From Actinocorallia aurantiaca (GTDB lineage Bacteria > Actinomycetota > Actinomycetes > Streptosporangiales > Streptosporangiaceae), in contig NZ_BAAATZ010000015.1 in assembly GCF_039533685.1 (NCBI RefSeq), forward strand, positions 142,657 to 206,656: a stretch of DNA of 64,000 bases. Reading direction: 5' to 3'. The notes below the pieces were generated by a model. The model was not told the DNA's origin. It saw only the letters and a program-made list of their open reading frames with translations, and did no database searches. The number at the start of each line of letters is the position of its first letter. Positions within the stretch are counted from its first letter, which is position 1. The translations under genes were made by a program, and so were the position numbers. Positions 24,284 through 33,185 of this stretch are shown here, piece by piece.

Positions 24284-27200
24284 GTGACCGCCACAGCCGA
24301 CCGCCCCGTACGCCTGGAAGACCGCTACGAGCTGATCGACGGGGAGATCCACCTTTCGGGCCTGCAGGCCCTGGTGCGGATCCCCTTCGACCAGATGCGC
24401 ATGGACCGCCGGAACGGGCTGAGGACGGCGGCCTTCATCGCCGGGTACGAGGGCTCCCCGCTGGGCGGCTACGACCTGGAGCTGAACCGGCGGAAGAAGC
24501 TGCTGGACGAGCACGACGTCGTGTTCAGGCCCGCGGTCAACGAGGAGCTCGCCGCGAACGCGGTGCAGGGGTCCCAGCTCGTCTCGACGCTCGAAGAGCG
24601 GCTCTACGACGGGGTCGTGGGCATCTGGTACGGCAAGGCGCCCGGCCTCGACCGGGCCACCGACGCGCTGCGGCACGCCAACCTCGGCGGCGCGGCCCCG
24701 AGCGGCGGCGCGCTCGCGCTGGTGGGCGACGACTCGATCGCCAAGTCCTCCACGGTGCCGAGCGGCTCGGAGACCGCCATGGCGGGGATCGGGCTGGCCG
24801 TCCTGTCGCCCGCCGACCCGCAGGACATCCTGGTCCTGGGGCTGCACGGCATCGCGCTGTCCCGGTTCAGCGGGCTGTGGGCGGGGCTGAAGCTGGCCAC
24901 GAACGTCGTCGACGGGACGGGCATCGCGGCGGTCCGCGCCGACCAGGTAACCCCGGTCCACCCGGATCGCGACATAGACGGGCAGCCGTTCACCCACAAC
25001 GTCTCGGCGAACTTCCTCCAGCCGAATCTGACCGTTCTGGAGAGCAGCCTGGTCACGTCGCGCGCGGAACTGGCCCGCCGGTACGCGTACGCGAACGGGC
25101 TCAACAAGATCGAGGGCGACCCCCGGGCGAAGGTGGGGATCGTCGCGGCCGGGAGCACCTACCTGGACGTCCACCAGGCTCTGACGACGCTCGGCGTCTC
25201 CCGCGAGGACCTCGACTCGTCCGGGATCCGCATCCTGAAGCTCGGGATGATCTCCCCGCTGGAGCCCCGGATCGTGGAGGAGTTCTCCGACGGCCTCGAA
25301 GAGATCGTCGTCGTCGAGGAGAAGCGGCCGTTCATCGAGCTGGCGCTCAAGGACCTCCTCTACGGCAGGCCGGGCGCCCCGCTCGTCTCCGGCAGGCGCA
25401 CCCCGTCCGGAGAGCCCCTCCTCCGCGCCCACTCCGACCTCCCGCCTCAGCTCATCGCCGAGGCCCTCGCCTCCCGGCTGCGCGTGCGCCTCAACGACGA
25501 CCGCTTCCAGCCGGAGAAGCCGTCCCCCCGGCCGCTCCCGCTGCTGCCGATGGTGCCCCGGACCCCGTACTTCTGCTCCGGCTGCCCGCACAACCGCTCC
25601 ACCGCCGTGCCCGAAGGATCCCTGGTCGGAGCCGGAATCGGCTGCCACACCCTGGCCACGCTGATGCCCGAGGAGCGGGTCGGCGACATCATCGGGCTCT
25701 GCCAGATGGGCGGCGAAGGCGCGCCCTGGATCGGGATGGCGCCCTTCGTCGAACGCCGACACCTCATCCAGAACATCGGCGACGGGACGTTCCACCACTC
25801 CGGCAGCCTCGCGGTCCGCGCGTCCGTCGCGGCGGGCTCGAACATCACCTACAAGCTGCTCTACAACGACGCCGTGGCCATGACCGGCGGGCAGCGGGCC
25901 ATCGGCAGGATGTCGGTACCCCAGGTGGTCAGGGCGCTGCTCGCGGAGGGCGTGTCCAGAGTCGTCGTCACCACCGAGGATCCCGGGCGCTACAAGAAGG
26001 TGCGCCTTCCCCGCGGCGTCGAGGTCCGCCACCGGGACCGGCTCCTGGAGACGCAGGAGGAGCTGTCGGCCGTCGACGGCGTCACCGTGCTGATCCACGA
26101 CCAGGAATGCGCCACCGAGCTCCGCCGCAAACGCAAACGCGGCCGCGCCGCGGCCCCCGCGGAACGCGTCTTCATCAACGAGCGCGTGTGCGAGGGCTGC
26201 GGTGACTGCGGCACGACGTCGAACTGCCTCTCGCTGCACCCCGTCGAGACCGAATTCGGCCGCAAGACCCAGGTCCACCAGGCTTCCTGCAACCAGGACT
26301 TCTCGTGCCTGGACGGGGACTGCCCGTCGTTCGTCACCGTGATCCCCGGCGAGAAGGCCGCCCGCGTCTCCGAGCCGTTCACCGGCCATGACCTGCCCGA
26401 ACCCGAGTCCAAGGTCGACGCCGCCGACTTCGCCATGCGCATCACCGGCATCGGCGGGACGGGCGTGGTGACGACCGCGCAGATCATCTCCACCGCCGCG
26501 ACGATGGCGGGCATGCACGTGCGCGGCCTGGACCAGCTGGGCCTGGCGCAGAAGGGCGGCGCGGTCGTCTCCGACATCAGGCTGTCGACCGCCCCTGTCG
26601 TCGGCGCCAACAAGGTCGGCCCGGGCGAATGCGACCTCTACCTCGGCTGCGACATCCTGGTGGCCTGGAGCGAGGCGAACCTGGCCGTCACCTCGCCCGG
26701 CCGGACCATCGCGGTCGTCTCCACGACGAAGGTCCCGACGGGGGCGATGGTGACCGACACGAAGGTCGCCTTCCCGTCCGTCGACGAGATCTCCGACGGC
26801 ATCCGGAACCTCACCCGCCGGGAGGACGGCGCCTTCGCCGACGCCGGCGGGATCGTCCGGGCGCTGTTCGACGACGACCAGTACGCCAACATCTTCCTGG
26901 TCGGCATGGCCGTGCAGGCCGGGGCGCTGCCGATCCCGGCGGGCACGCTGGAGCGGGCGATCGGGCTCAACGGGGTGGCCGTCGAGCGCAACCTGGAGGC
27001 GTTCCGCCGCGGGCGGCAGCTCATCGCCGACCCGGAGGGCCTCCAGGCCGCCCTGCCCGTGCGTTCCGAGAGCCGTGACGTGCCGGACGCGCGGATCTCG
27101 GCGATCGCCGATTCGGTGAGGTCCGGGGAGGACGCCGCGCTCGCCGGACTCGTCTCCCACCGGGTCGGCGAACTGGTCGCCTACCAGGACGTGAAGTACG

Positions 27201-27784
27201 CCCAGCGGTATGCCGAGTTCGTGGAGCGTGTCCGCTCCCGGGAAGCCGAAGCACTCGGCGGGTCCGGGAGCGTCACCCTCGGCGTGGCGAGGAACCTCCA
27301 CAAGCTCATGGCGTACAAGGACGAGTACGAGGTGGCGAGGCTCTCCCTCGACCCGGCGTTCGAGGAGGCCGTGCGGGAGCGGTTCGGGAAGGGGGCCCGC
27401 TACTCCTACCGGCTCCACCCACCCGTTCTGCGCACTCTGGGCATGGACAAGAAGATCAGCCTCGGCCCGTGGTCCAGGCCCGCGCTGCGCGCCCTCCACG
27501 GCATGCGCCGCCTCCGCGGAACGCGACTGGACCTCTTCGGCCGCGCCGGAGTGCGGGTCCTGGAGCGCTCCCTCATCGAGGAGTACGTCGAGGCCGTCAC
27601 CACGGCCCTGGAAGCCCTGACCCCCGCGAATCAGGCACTCGTGACGGAGATCGTCGAACTCCCCGACATGGTGCGGGGATACGAAGATCTTAAGCTGGCC
27701 AACGCGGCCGCCTACCGGACGGAGCTCGCAGCCCGTCTCGAGGCCCTGTCATCCCCTCCGCAAGAAGGAGCACACCCAGCATGA
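24284..27784 (+). CDS. fused indolepyruvate ferredoxin oxidoreductase
   Basis: 1166 residues, the single-chain actinobacterial/proteobacterial form in which alpha and beta halves are fused. N-terminal pyrimidine-type TPP domain (GYEGSPLGGYDLEL), then a TPP-binding part with CSGCPHNRST and GIGCHTLAT, a cysteine-rich iron-sulfur segment (CEGCGDCGTTSNC and SCNQDFSCLDGDC), a gamma-type domain (TGIGGTGVVTTAQI) and a C-terminal DUF6537-like region. It oxidatively decarboxylates arylpyruvates to aryl-acetyl-CoA with ferredoxin. GTG at 24284 is chosen: AAGGAGG lies eight bases upstream. It overlaps the next gene by ATGA. Confidence 0.93.
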   Translation: MTATADRPVRLEDRYELIDGEIHLSGLQALVRIPFDQMRMDRRNGLRTAAFIAGYEGSPLGGYDLELNRRKKLLDEHDVVFRPAVNEELAANAVQGSQLVSTLEERLYDGVVGIWYGKAPGLDRATDALRHANLGGAAPSGGALALVGDDSIAKSSTVPSGSETAMAGIGLAVLSPADPQDILVLGLHGIALSRFSGLWAGLKLATNVVDGTGIAAVRADQVTPVHPDRDIDGQPFTHNVSANFLQPNLTVLESSLVTSRAELARRYAYANGLNKIEGDPRAKVGIVAAGSTYLDVHQALTTLGVSREDLDSSGIRILKLGMISPLEPRIVEEFSDGLEEIVVVEEKRPFIELALKDLLYGRPGAPLVSGRRTPSGEPLLRAHSDLPPQLIAEALASRLRVRLNDDRFQPEKPSPRPLPLLPMVPRTPYFCSGCPHNRSTAVPEGSLVGAGIGCHTLATLMPEERVGDIIGLCQMGGEGAPWIGMAPFVERRHLIQNIGDGTFHHSGSLAVRASVAAGSNITYKLLYNDAVAMTGGQRAIGRMSVPQVVRALLAEGVSRVVVTTEDPGRYKKVRLPRGVEVRHRDRLLETQEELSAVDGVTVLIHDQECATELRRKRKRGRAAAPAERVFINERVCEGCGDCGTTSNCLSLHPVETEFGRKTQVHQASCNQDFSCLDGDCPSFVTVIPGEKAARVSEPFTGHDLPEPESKVDAADFAMRITGIGGTGVVTTAQIISTAATMAGMHVRGLDQLGLAQKGGAVVSDIRLSTAPVVGANKVGPGECDLYLGCDILVAWSEANLAVTSPGRTIAVVSTTKVPTGAMVTDTKVAFPSVDEISDGIRNLTRREDGAFADAGGIVRALFDDDQYANIFLVGMAVQAGALPIPAGTLERAIGLNGVAVERNLEAFRRGRQLIADPEGLQAALPVRSESRDVPDARISAIADSVRSGEDAALAGLVSHRVGELVAYQDVKYAQRYAEFVERVRSREAEALGGSGSVTLGVARNLHKLMAYKDEYEVARLSLDPAFEEAVRERFGKGARYSYRLHPPVLRTLGMDKKISLGPWSRPALRALHGMRRLRGTRLDLFGRAGVRVLERSLIEEYVEAVTTALEALTPANQALVTEIVELPDMVRGYEDLKLANAAAYRTELAARLEALSSPPQEGAHPA

Positions 27785-28725
27785 AGGCAGCTCGATACCA
27801 CCGGTTCGGCGACCCTGACGTCCTGGTCGTCGAGGAGGTCGAACGACCCGTTCCCGGCGCGGGCGAGGTCCTGATCCAGGTCGCGGCGGCCGCCTTCAAC
27901 CCCGTCGACTCCCACATCCGCCAGGGGGCGCTGCAGGCGTTCTTCCCCGTCGTCCTGCCGCACACGCCCTGCATCGACGTCTCCGGGACGGTCGCCGAAC
28001 TCGGTGACGGCGTCAGCCTCGACAGGGTCGCCGTCGGCGACGAGATCGTCGCCTACCTGCCGCTCGACAGGCCGGGCGCGGCCGCGGAGTACATCGTCGT
28101 CCCCGCCGAGCTGCTGGTGTCCGCGCCCACGACCGTCCCGCTCGCCGACGCCGCGGCCCTCCCCTCCTCCGGGCTCACCGCGGTCCAGACCCTGTTCGAG
28201 CACGGCGGGCTCCAGGCGGGCCAGCGGGTGCTCGTCACCGCGGCCGGCGGCTCCGTCGGCGGTCTCACGACCCAGCTGGCCGTCGCAGCCGGAGCCGTCG
28301 TGGTGGCCTCGGCGAGCCCGCGCCACGCCGACCGCCTCCGGGCCCAGGGCGCCCGCGAGGTCGTCGGCCGCACCGACGACCTCGCACCGGACGCGATCGA
28401 GCCCGTCGACCTCATCGTGAACCTCGCTCCCGTCCCCACCCCGGAACTGGCCGTGTTCCTCCGCCCCGGAGGAACGATCATCTCGGTGACGACCCCGGCC
28501 GCCGACGACCCGGAACGCGGCACCCGCGGCGCCCGGATCAACGCCCACCCCGACAGCGCCCAGCTGGCCCGCCTCGTGGCCGACCTCGACGCCGGCCGCA
28601 TCTCCCTCGACATCGGCGACCGCGTCCCGCTCGCCGACATCGCCAGGGCCCACCGCGGCGAGACCCGCGGCAAGACCCTCCTCATCCCCTCCGAATCCCC
28701 TTCGAGCAAGGCAGTGAAGTCATGA
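27781..28725 (+). CDS. NADP-dependent quinone oxidoreductase-like MDR protein
   Basis: 314 residues of the zinc-independent medium-chain reductase family: GroES-like N-terminus (EVERPVPGAGEVLIQVAAAAFNPVD), nucleotide-binding VLVTAAGGSVGGLTTQLA with Rossmann turn, and no structural-zinc cysteines. It probably reduces quinones or enones with NADPH. Its ATG lies in the stop region of the indolepyruvate enzyme gene, and its own stop overlaps the next start, giving a three-gene operon. Confidence 0.9.
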   Translation: MKAARYHRFGDPDVLVVEEVERPVPGAGEVLIQVAAAAFNPVDSHIRQGALQAFFPVVLPHTPCIDVSGTVAELGDGVSLDRVAVGDEIVAYLPLDRPGAAAEYIVVPAELLVSAPTTVPLADAAALPSSGLTAVQTLFEHGGLQAGQRVLVTAAGGSVGGLTTQLAVAAGAVVVASASPRHADRLRAQGAREVVGRTDDLAPDAIEPVDLIVNLAPVPTPELAVFLRPGGTIISVTTPAADDPERGTRGARINAHPDSAQLARLVADLDAGRISLDIGDRVPLADIARAHRGETRGKTLLIPSESPSSKAVKS

Positions 28726-29627
28726 CCCTCCTGTCCAGCCCCGACGCCGTGGTCCTCGGCACGAACACGATGGACGCCACCGCGGCCTTCCTGGAGAACA
28801 TCGGGTTCGCCGAGACCGACAGGACCGTGCTCTCGGCGGACGCCTCGCAGGCGCTGTACGGCCTGTCAGGCGAGGCCGAGCAGCGCACCTTCGCGGTGCG
28901 GGACGCGTCCGGCCGGGCCCTTCCCGGGCAGATCCGGGTGGTCCACACCGACGAGGAGCCCCTGGAGTACGACCCGTACCGGACCGGCGGCCACGCGGTC
29001 GACGTCTACTGCCTCGACCAGGAGGAGGGCTCCCGCCTGGCGAAGGAGGGCGGCGCGGACGTCGGGGAGACCGTCGTCTTCGCCACCAAGTTCTTCACCC
29101 TGAGCGGTACGTTCTGCATCGTTCCGGGCGGTGGTCCCGTGGTGCTGCTGGGCTCGGAGAACCGCCTGCCGAGCGCGCTGGACGACGACCCGTCCCGGCT
29201 CTTCTCCCAGGTGCACAGCCTCATCTGGACCGTCCCCGACCTCGAGGCCGCCCTGGGGTTCTTCGCCGCCGCGGGCCTCCCCGAGGTCCGCCGGAACGTC
29301 TTCCAGGCCGATCCCGCGGTCGCCGGCCTGATGGCCCTGCCCGAGCCCGTCCCGTTCACCATGGCCCTGCTCGCCGACGAGCAGAAGACCCCGTCCCGCC
29401 TGGAGCTGCTCGGCTTCGACGCCGAGGTCCCTTCGGTCCCCGACCCGGGACGCCCCCTGCGCCCCGGCCAGCTCCTCCTGTCCTTCTCCGTCGACTCCCT
29501 CGACGAGGCCCAGGCCCTCCTCTCTCAGCACGGCGCGTCCTTCTCCCCCGTCGCCGCCGTCGGCACCGGCCGTGCCGTCACCGCCCAGGCCCCGAGCGAC
29601 CTCTGGCTCGAGTTCCGCTCCCGCTGA
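28722..29627 (+). CDS. two-domain VOC-fold (glyoxalase/dioxygenase superfamily) protein
   Basis: 301 residues. Two betaalphabetabetabeta units: one opens SPDAVVLGTNTMDATAAFLENIGF, the second opens FSQVHSLIWTVPDLEAALGFFAAAGLPEVR. Metal-ligand His are not clearly conserved in the first unit (VVLGT instead of HxxL), so the activity is uncertain. Last gene of the indolepyruvate oxidoreductase operon; its stop is followed by a strong shared hairpin terminator. Confidence 0.8.
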   Translation: MTLLSSPDAVVLGTNTMDATAAFLENIGFAETDRTVLSADASQALYGLSGEAEQRTFAVRDASGRALPGQIRVVHTDEEPLEYDPYRTGGHAVDVYCLDQEEGSRLAKEGGADVGETVVFATKFFTLSGTFCIVPGGGPVVLLGSENRLPSALDDDPSRLFSQVHSLIWTVPDLEAALGFFAAAGLPEVRRNVFQADPAVAGLMALPEPVPFTMALLADEQKTPSRLELLGFDAEVPSVPDPGRPLRPGQLLLSFSVDSLDEAQALLSQHGASFSPVAAVGTGRAVTAQAPSDLWLEFRSR

Positions 29628-29637
29628 CCCCTCCGGT

Positions 29638-29666
29638 GTGCCGTGCTCCGCCCCGGAGCACGGCAC
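29638..29666. terminator. bidirectional hairpin terminator
   Basis: GTGCCGTGCTCC (29638-29649) and GGAGCACGGCAC (29655-29666) are a perfect 12-base stem with a five-base loop, between the convergent VOC and histidine phosphatase genes. Confidence 0.85.
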
Positions 29667-29679
29667 GCGGGCGGCCCTC

Positions 29680-30375
29680 TCAATCCAGGAACACCGCCGA
29701 GGCCGTTCCCTGGACCGTGGGGGTCTGGCCCAGGTGGGAGGTTCCGCCGCCGACGACGCGGTATCCGTACGAGTCGGTCGGACGCCAGAGTTCGGTGACG
29801 GTGCAGTTGGGGATGTTGCAGACGCCGTCGAAGTGGATGAAGGCGCGCATCGCCGCGGGGTCGGGGTCCGTGGTGCCGGTGAGCAGCGTCCAGAGCACGG
29901 CCTCCATGAAGAGGCCGTGGGTGAACACCGCGATCAGGCCCTCCTCCGGGCGGTCGGCGAGACGGTCCAGGAAGGCGCGGGCGCGGACGATGAGCGCCTT
30001 GAAGGACTCCCCGTCGCCCCCGGTGATGTGGGAGGGGTCGGCGCGCCCCCAGTAGGCCGCCGCGTGCGGGCGCCGCTGCGCGGCCGTGGTCTGCGGGCCG
30101 TGCAGCGCGCCCAGGTAGGTGAACTCCTCGACGGGCCACTCCTCGTACGGGACTCCGGGGAACCGGTCGAGGGTCGCCTCGGCGGTCTGCCTCGCCCGGA
30201 GGAACGGCGAGCTGATGACGAGGTCGGGCGGCTCGGAGAAGGACGCGGCCATCCGCTCCGCCTCCTCCCGTCCGCGCTCCGTGAGCGGAGCCGCGCCCGG
30301 CCCGTTCGTCGGCAGCCCCGCGTTCGACTCGCTCTGCCCGTGCCGGATCAGCCACACCCGCCGTATCTCGACCAT
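29680..30375 (-). CDS. histidine phosphatase-family protein
   Basis: 231 residues. The phosphohistidine motif is RRVWLIRHGQSESN; the second catalytic region is VISSPFLRARQTAEATL and the C-terminal His is in AVFTHGLFMEAVLW. Fits the branch-1 phosphoglycerate-mutase-like family, which includes broad phosphomonoesterases. ATG at 30375 is chosen because the family begins there; the open frame continues upstream without similarity. Substrate unknown. Confidence 0.88.
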   Translation of the reverse strand: MVEIRRVWLIRHGQSESNAGLPTNGPGAAPLTERGREEAERMAASFSEPPDLVISSPFLRARQTAEATLDRFPGVPYEEWPVEEFTYLGALHGPQTTAAQRRPHAAAYWGRADPSHITGGDGESFKALIVRARAFLDRLADRPEEGLIAVFTHGLFMEAVLWTLLTGTTDPDPAAMRAFIHFDGVCNIPNCTVTELWRPTDSYGYRVVGGGTSHLGQTPTVQGTASAVFLD

Positions 30376-30511
30376 GCACACAGGCTGGCACGCCGCCGGG
30401 GCGCGCGGAAGCCCCGGCCCGGTCGATCTTGCTTCGGCCCGTCCGCCGGCGGCGGCCATCCGGCCTCCCCGTCCCGCGCGATCAGCAGATGAAAGGGGTA
30501 TAGCGCCTGGT

Positions 30512-31780
30512 ATGGGAAACGGGGGGCGGGAACCGGCGGGTGGGGAGTCCGGGTTCGAGCGGATGCTGACCGAACTGCTGGAGGCCAGCCATCTGGCGGT
30601 CTTCGAGCAGCTCCCCCACCTGATCGACGAGCACGCGCGCCGTGCCGGCGTGGGGGACGTGCAGATCTATCTGGTCGATCTGCAGCAGAACGTGCTGCGC
30701 CCGGTGACCGGCCCGGCCCCGGAGGGAGCCGATGACGCGGCGGCCGAGATCCGGGTGGACGGAACGCTGGGCGGACGCGCGTTCCAGCAGGCCCGGATCC
30801 TCACGTCCCCGAGATCCGGCGAGAACGAGGCGGAGTACTGGTGGGTGCCCCTGCTGGACGGCACCGAACGCCTGGGCGTCATGCGGGTGCACACCTCCGG
30901 CCACGCCGGCCCGCAGGAGATCGACCGGATGCGGCACCTGGCCTCGCTGGCGGCGCTGATGCTGGTGAGCGTGCGCCCCTACAGCGACTCCTACGCGCGG
31001 CTGGTGCGCACCCGCCGGATGAACGTGGCCGCGGAGATGCAGTGGAACCTGCTGCCTCCGCCGATGTTCGCCTCCGACCGGGTGGCGATCGGGGTGGTGA
31101 TGGAACCGGCGTACGAGATCGGCGGAGACGCCTTCGACTACGCCGTCTCCGGCGACGACGTCCACACGTCGATCTTCGACGCGATGGGCCACGACGCGGC
31201 CTCCGGACTGGCGGCGAACCTGGCCATGGCCTCCAGCCGCAACCAGCGCCGCCACGGCGTCCCCCTCGCCGAGGCGGGCCGGGGCATCGAGACCGCCCTC
31301 CTGCAGGAGTTCGGCTCCTCCAACCGCTTCGTCACCGCGATCATGGCCGATCTGAACACCTCGACCGGCGCCCTCACCTGGGTGAACCACGGCCACCATC
31401 CGCCGATCCTGATCCGCGGCGGCCGCTGGGTCACCCGCCTGCAGTGCCCGCCCTCCCACCCGATGGGCATGGACCTGGACCTGCCGGTGACCGTGTGCAC
31501 CGAGCACCTGGAGCCGGGCGACCGCCTCCTCCTGTACACCGACGGCATCACCGAGGCCCGCGACCACCACGGCCACGAGTTCGGCCTGGACCGCTTCATC
31601 GACTTCGTCCTCCGCCACATCGCCGACGGCGTCTCCATCTCCGAGACCCTCCGCCGCCTGATCCGCACCCTCCTGGCCCATCACGACCAGCCGCTCCAGG
31701 ACGACGCCACCGTCCTCCTCCTGGAGTGGCGAGGGTCCTCTCCCGCCACGGACCTGGTTGAAATTTCCCGCAAAAGCTAG
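30512..31780 (+). CDS. PP2C/SpoIIE-family phosphatase with GAF-like sensor
   Basis: 422 residues. The N-terminal 170 residues look like a GAF sensor (HLAVFEQLPHLIDEHARRAGVGDVQIYLVD, then LASLAALMLVSV); the C-terminal SpoIIE domain is complete: AAEMQWNLLPPPMF, EIGGDAFDYAV, TSIFDAMGHDAASGLAA, LYTDGITEAR and DDATVLLLEW. It should dephosphorylate an anti-anti-sigma (STAS) protein; none is encoded nearby. ATG at 30512; the leader has AAAGGGG but at a long distance. Confidence 0.9.
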   Translation: MGNGGREPAGGESGFERMLTELLEASHLAVFEQLPHLIDEHARRAGVGDVQIYLVDLQQNVLRPVTGPAPEGADDAAAEIRVDGTLGGRAFQQARILTSPRSGENEAEYWWVPLLDGTERLGVMRVHTSGHAGPQEIDRMRHLASLAALMLVSVRPYSDSYARLVRTRRMNVAAEMQWNLLPPPMFASDRVAIGVVMEPAYEIGGDAFDYAVSGDDVHTSIFDAMGHDAASGLAANLAMASSRNQRRHGVPLAEAGRGIETALLQEFGSSNRFVTAIMADLNTSTGALTWVNHGHHPPILIRGGRWVTRLQCPPSHPMGMDLDLPVTVCTEHLEPGDRLLLYTDGITEARDHHGHEFGLDRFIDFVLRHIADGVSISETLRRLIRTLLAHHDQPLQDDATVLLLEWRGSSPATDLVEISRKS

Positions 31781-31897
31781 GCGAACCCATCCCAAAAGCT
31801 GGATTTGCCCTGAAACCAACCGATCACCAGGCGTGATAGCAGTGGAAGGAGCGCGCTTCGCATCAGGAGCGGCCCGCGGCCCGGAAGGAGACCGAAC

Positions 31898-32086
31898 ATG
31901 AAGGAACAGCGAGGGGAAGAGGCCGGACACGTCGAGCGGGGAGCCTCCGAGGAGGCGTCCGGTACGCCGCCGACACCGACCGAGAAGAAGGCCTCACGGC
32001 GGCCGCCGTCATCCCCGGAGGCCTCGGAGGAAGACCGGCACGGAGCCCGCAATCCCGAGGACTTCAGCCCCGACGACTTCGAGTAG
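31898..32086 (+). CDS. small charged, probably disordered protein
   Basis: 62 residues, rich in Glu, Ser, Pro and Arg, with no hydrophobic core, signal or Cys; ends NPEDFSPDDFE. I do not recognise it. It is accepted as a gene because a near-perfect ribosome site, GGAAGGAG, sits seven bases before the ATG and codon third positions are GC-rich. Preceded by a 117-base gap with a small ATCAC/GTGAT dyad (31823-31837). Confidence 0.6.
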   Translation: MKEQRGEEAGHVERGASEEASGTPPTPTEKKASRRPPSSPEASEEDRHGARNPEDFSPDDFE

Positions 32087-32235
32087 CCGGGCCGGGCGGT
32101 CGCCCGCCCCCTCCTTCGCACCCGGCCGCGCCCGAACGGCTGAGAAAGATCTTCGTTCGAGGTGTCGATCCGACGGCAGGCCGTTCGTATAAGGGGCGGG
32201 AGACCGGCGCGAGGCCGGTCCCGGAGAGGACGGCC

Positions 32236-32835
32236 GTGCGCAAGCTGATCATCATCGAGTTCCTGTCGCTCGACGGAGTCATGCAGGGGTATGGCGGGCC
32301 CGAGGAGGACACCTCCGGAGGATTCGCGCACGGCGGCTGGGGCGCGGCCTATCAGGACCACGTGATCGGCGAGACCGCCGGGCGGGGCATGGCGGCCACC
32401 GACGCGTTCCTGTTCGGCCGCCGCACTTACGACAAGATGGCCGCGTACTGGCCGACCGGACCCTCCGACGACCCGGCCACCGCACATCTCAACTCCTCCG
32501 CCAAGTACGTCGCGTCCCGTTCGCCGCGCACGCTGGAATGGGAGAACACCGTCCAGCTCGAAGGGGACGTCACGGCGGCCGTCACGAGGCTCAAGGAGGA
32601 GGACGGCGGGACGATCGCCGTCCTGGGCAGCGGTGACCTCGCCCAGACCCTCATCCGTGACGACCTCGTCGACGAGTACCTTCTGTTCATGCACCCGCTC
32701 CTGCTCGGCGGCGGCAAGCGGCTGTTCCGCGACGCGCCGTCGCCCCGCCGACTACGGCTCCTGGAAGTCCGGCCGACGACGACCGGGACCCTCGTCCTCC
32801 GGTACCGGCCCGAAATGATCGGAGACCACCGGTGA
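32236..32835 (+). CDS. dihydrofolate reductase-family (RibD C-terminal) protein in ECF42 operon
   Basis: 199 residues: LIIIEFLSLDGVMQGYGGPEED, AFLFGRRTYDKMAAYWP, TIAVLGSGDLAQTLIRDDLVDEYLLFMHPLLLGGGKRLF. Same fold as the 18.8 kb gene but a different branch. GTG start at 32236 follows GGAGAGG. Its stop overlaps the ATG of the DGPF gene, so it is the first gene of a reductase/DGPF/ECF42 operon and is a likely target or partner of that system. Confidence 0.9.
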   Translation: MRKLIIIEFLSLDGVMQGYGGPEEDTSGGFAHGGWGAAYQDHVIGETAGRGMAATDAFLFGRRTYDKMAAYWPTGPSDDPATAHLNSSAKYVASRSPRTLEWENTVQLEGDVTAAVTRLKEEDGGTIAVLGSGDLAQTLIRDDLVDEYLLFMHPLLLGGGKRLFRDAPSPRRLRLLEVRPTTTGTLVLRYRPEMIGDHR

Positions 32836-33185
32836 AGCGGTACCTGCTCGCCCTCTATGTGCCTGCCGACGGTGAACCTCCGCCACCCGAGGCCCTCGAG
32901 GAGATGCGGAACGAACTCGACGCCCTCAACGCCGACCTGAAAGCCGCCGGTGCATGGGTGTTCGCCGGGGCGCTGCACCCTCCCGACACCGCCACCGTCG
33001 TCCGGCCCCGCGACGACGGCGCCTTCATGACGGACGGGCCGTTCATCGAAGGCAAGGAGTTCCTGGGCGGCTTCGACATCATCGCCGCTCCCGACCTGGA
33101 CGCCGCCCTCGGCTGGGCGCGCAGGCTCGCCGAGATCACGACCCTGCCCGTCGAGGTCCGCCCCCTCCAGGACCCGGCGGCGTGA
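32832..33185 (+). CDS. YCII-related DGPF-domain protein
   Basis: 117 residues with FMTDGPFIEGKEFLGGFDIIAAPDLDAALGWA, the DGPF signature. Second DGPF protein of the window. It overlaps both neighbours (ATGA with the reductase gene, GTGA with the sigma gene), so all three are translationally coupled. Confidence 0.92.
   Translation: MKRYLLALYVPADGEPPPPEALEEMRNELDALNADLKAAGAWVFAGALHPPDTATVVRPRDDGAFMTDGPFIEGKEFLGGFDIIAAPDLDAALGWARRLAEITTLPVEVRPLQDPAA

Noticed and set aside
24260..27499. A 1079-codon open frame antisense to the indolepyruvate oxidoreductase gene
   Set aside because: Composition is that of a shadow frame of a GC-rich gene; no domain is recognisable and the sense strand encodes a complete known enzyme.
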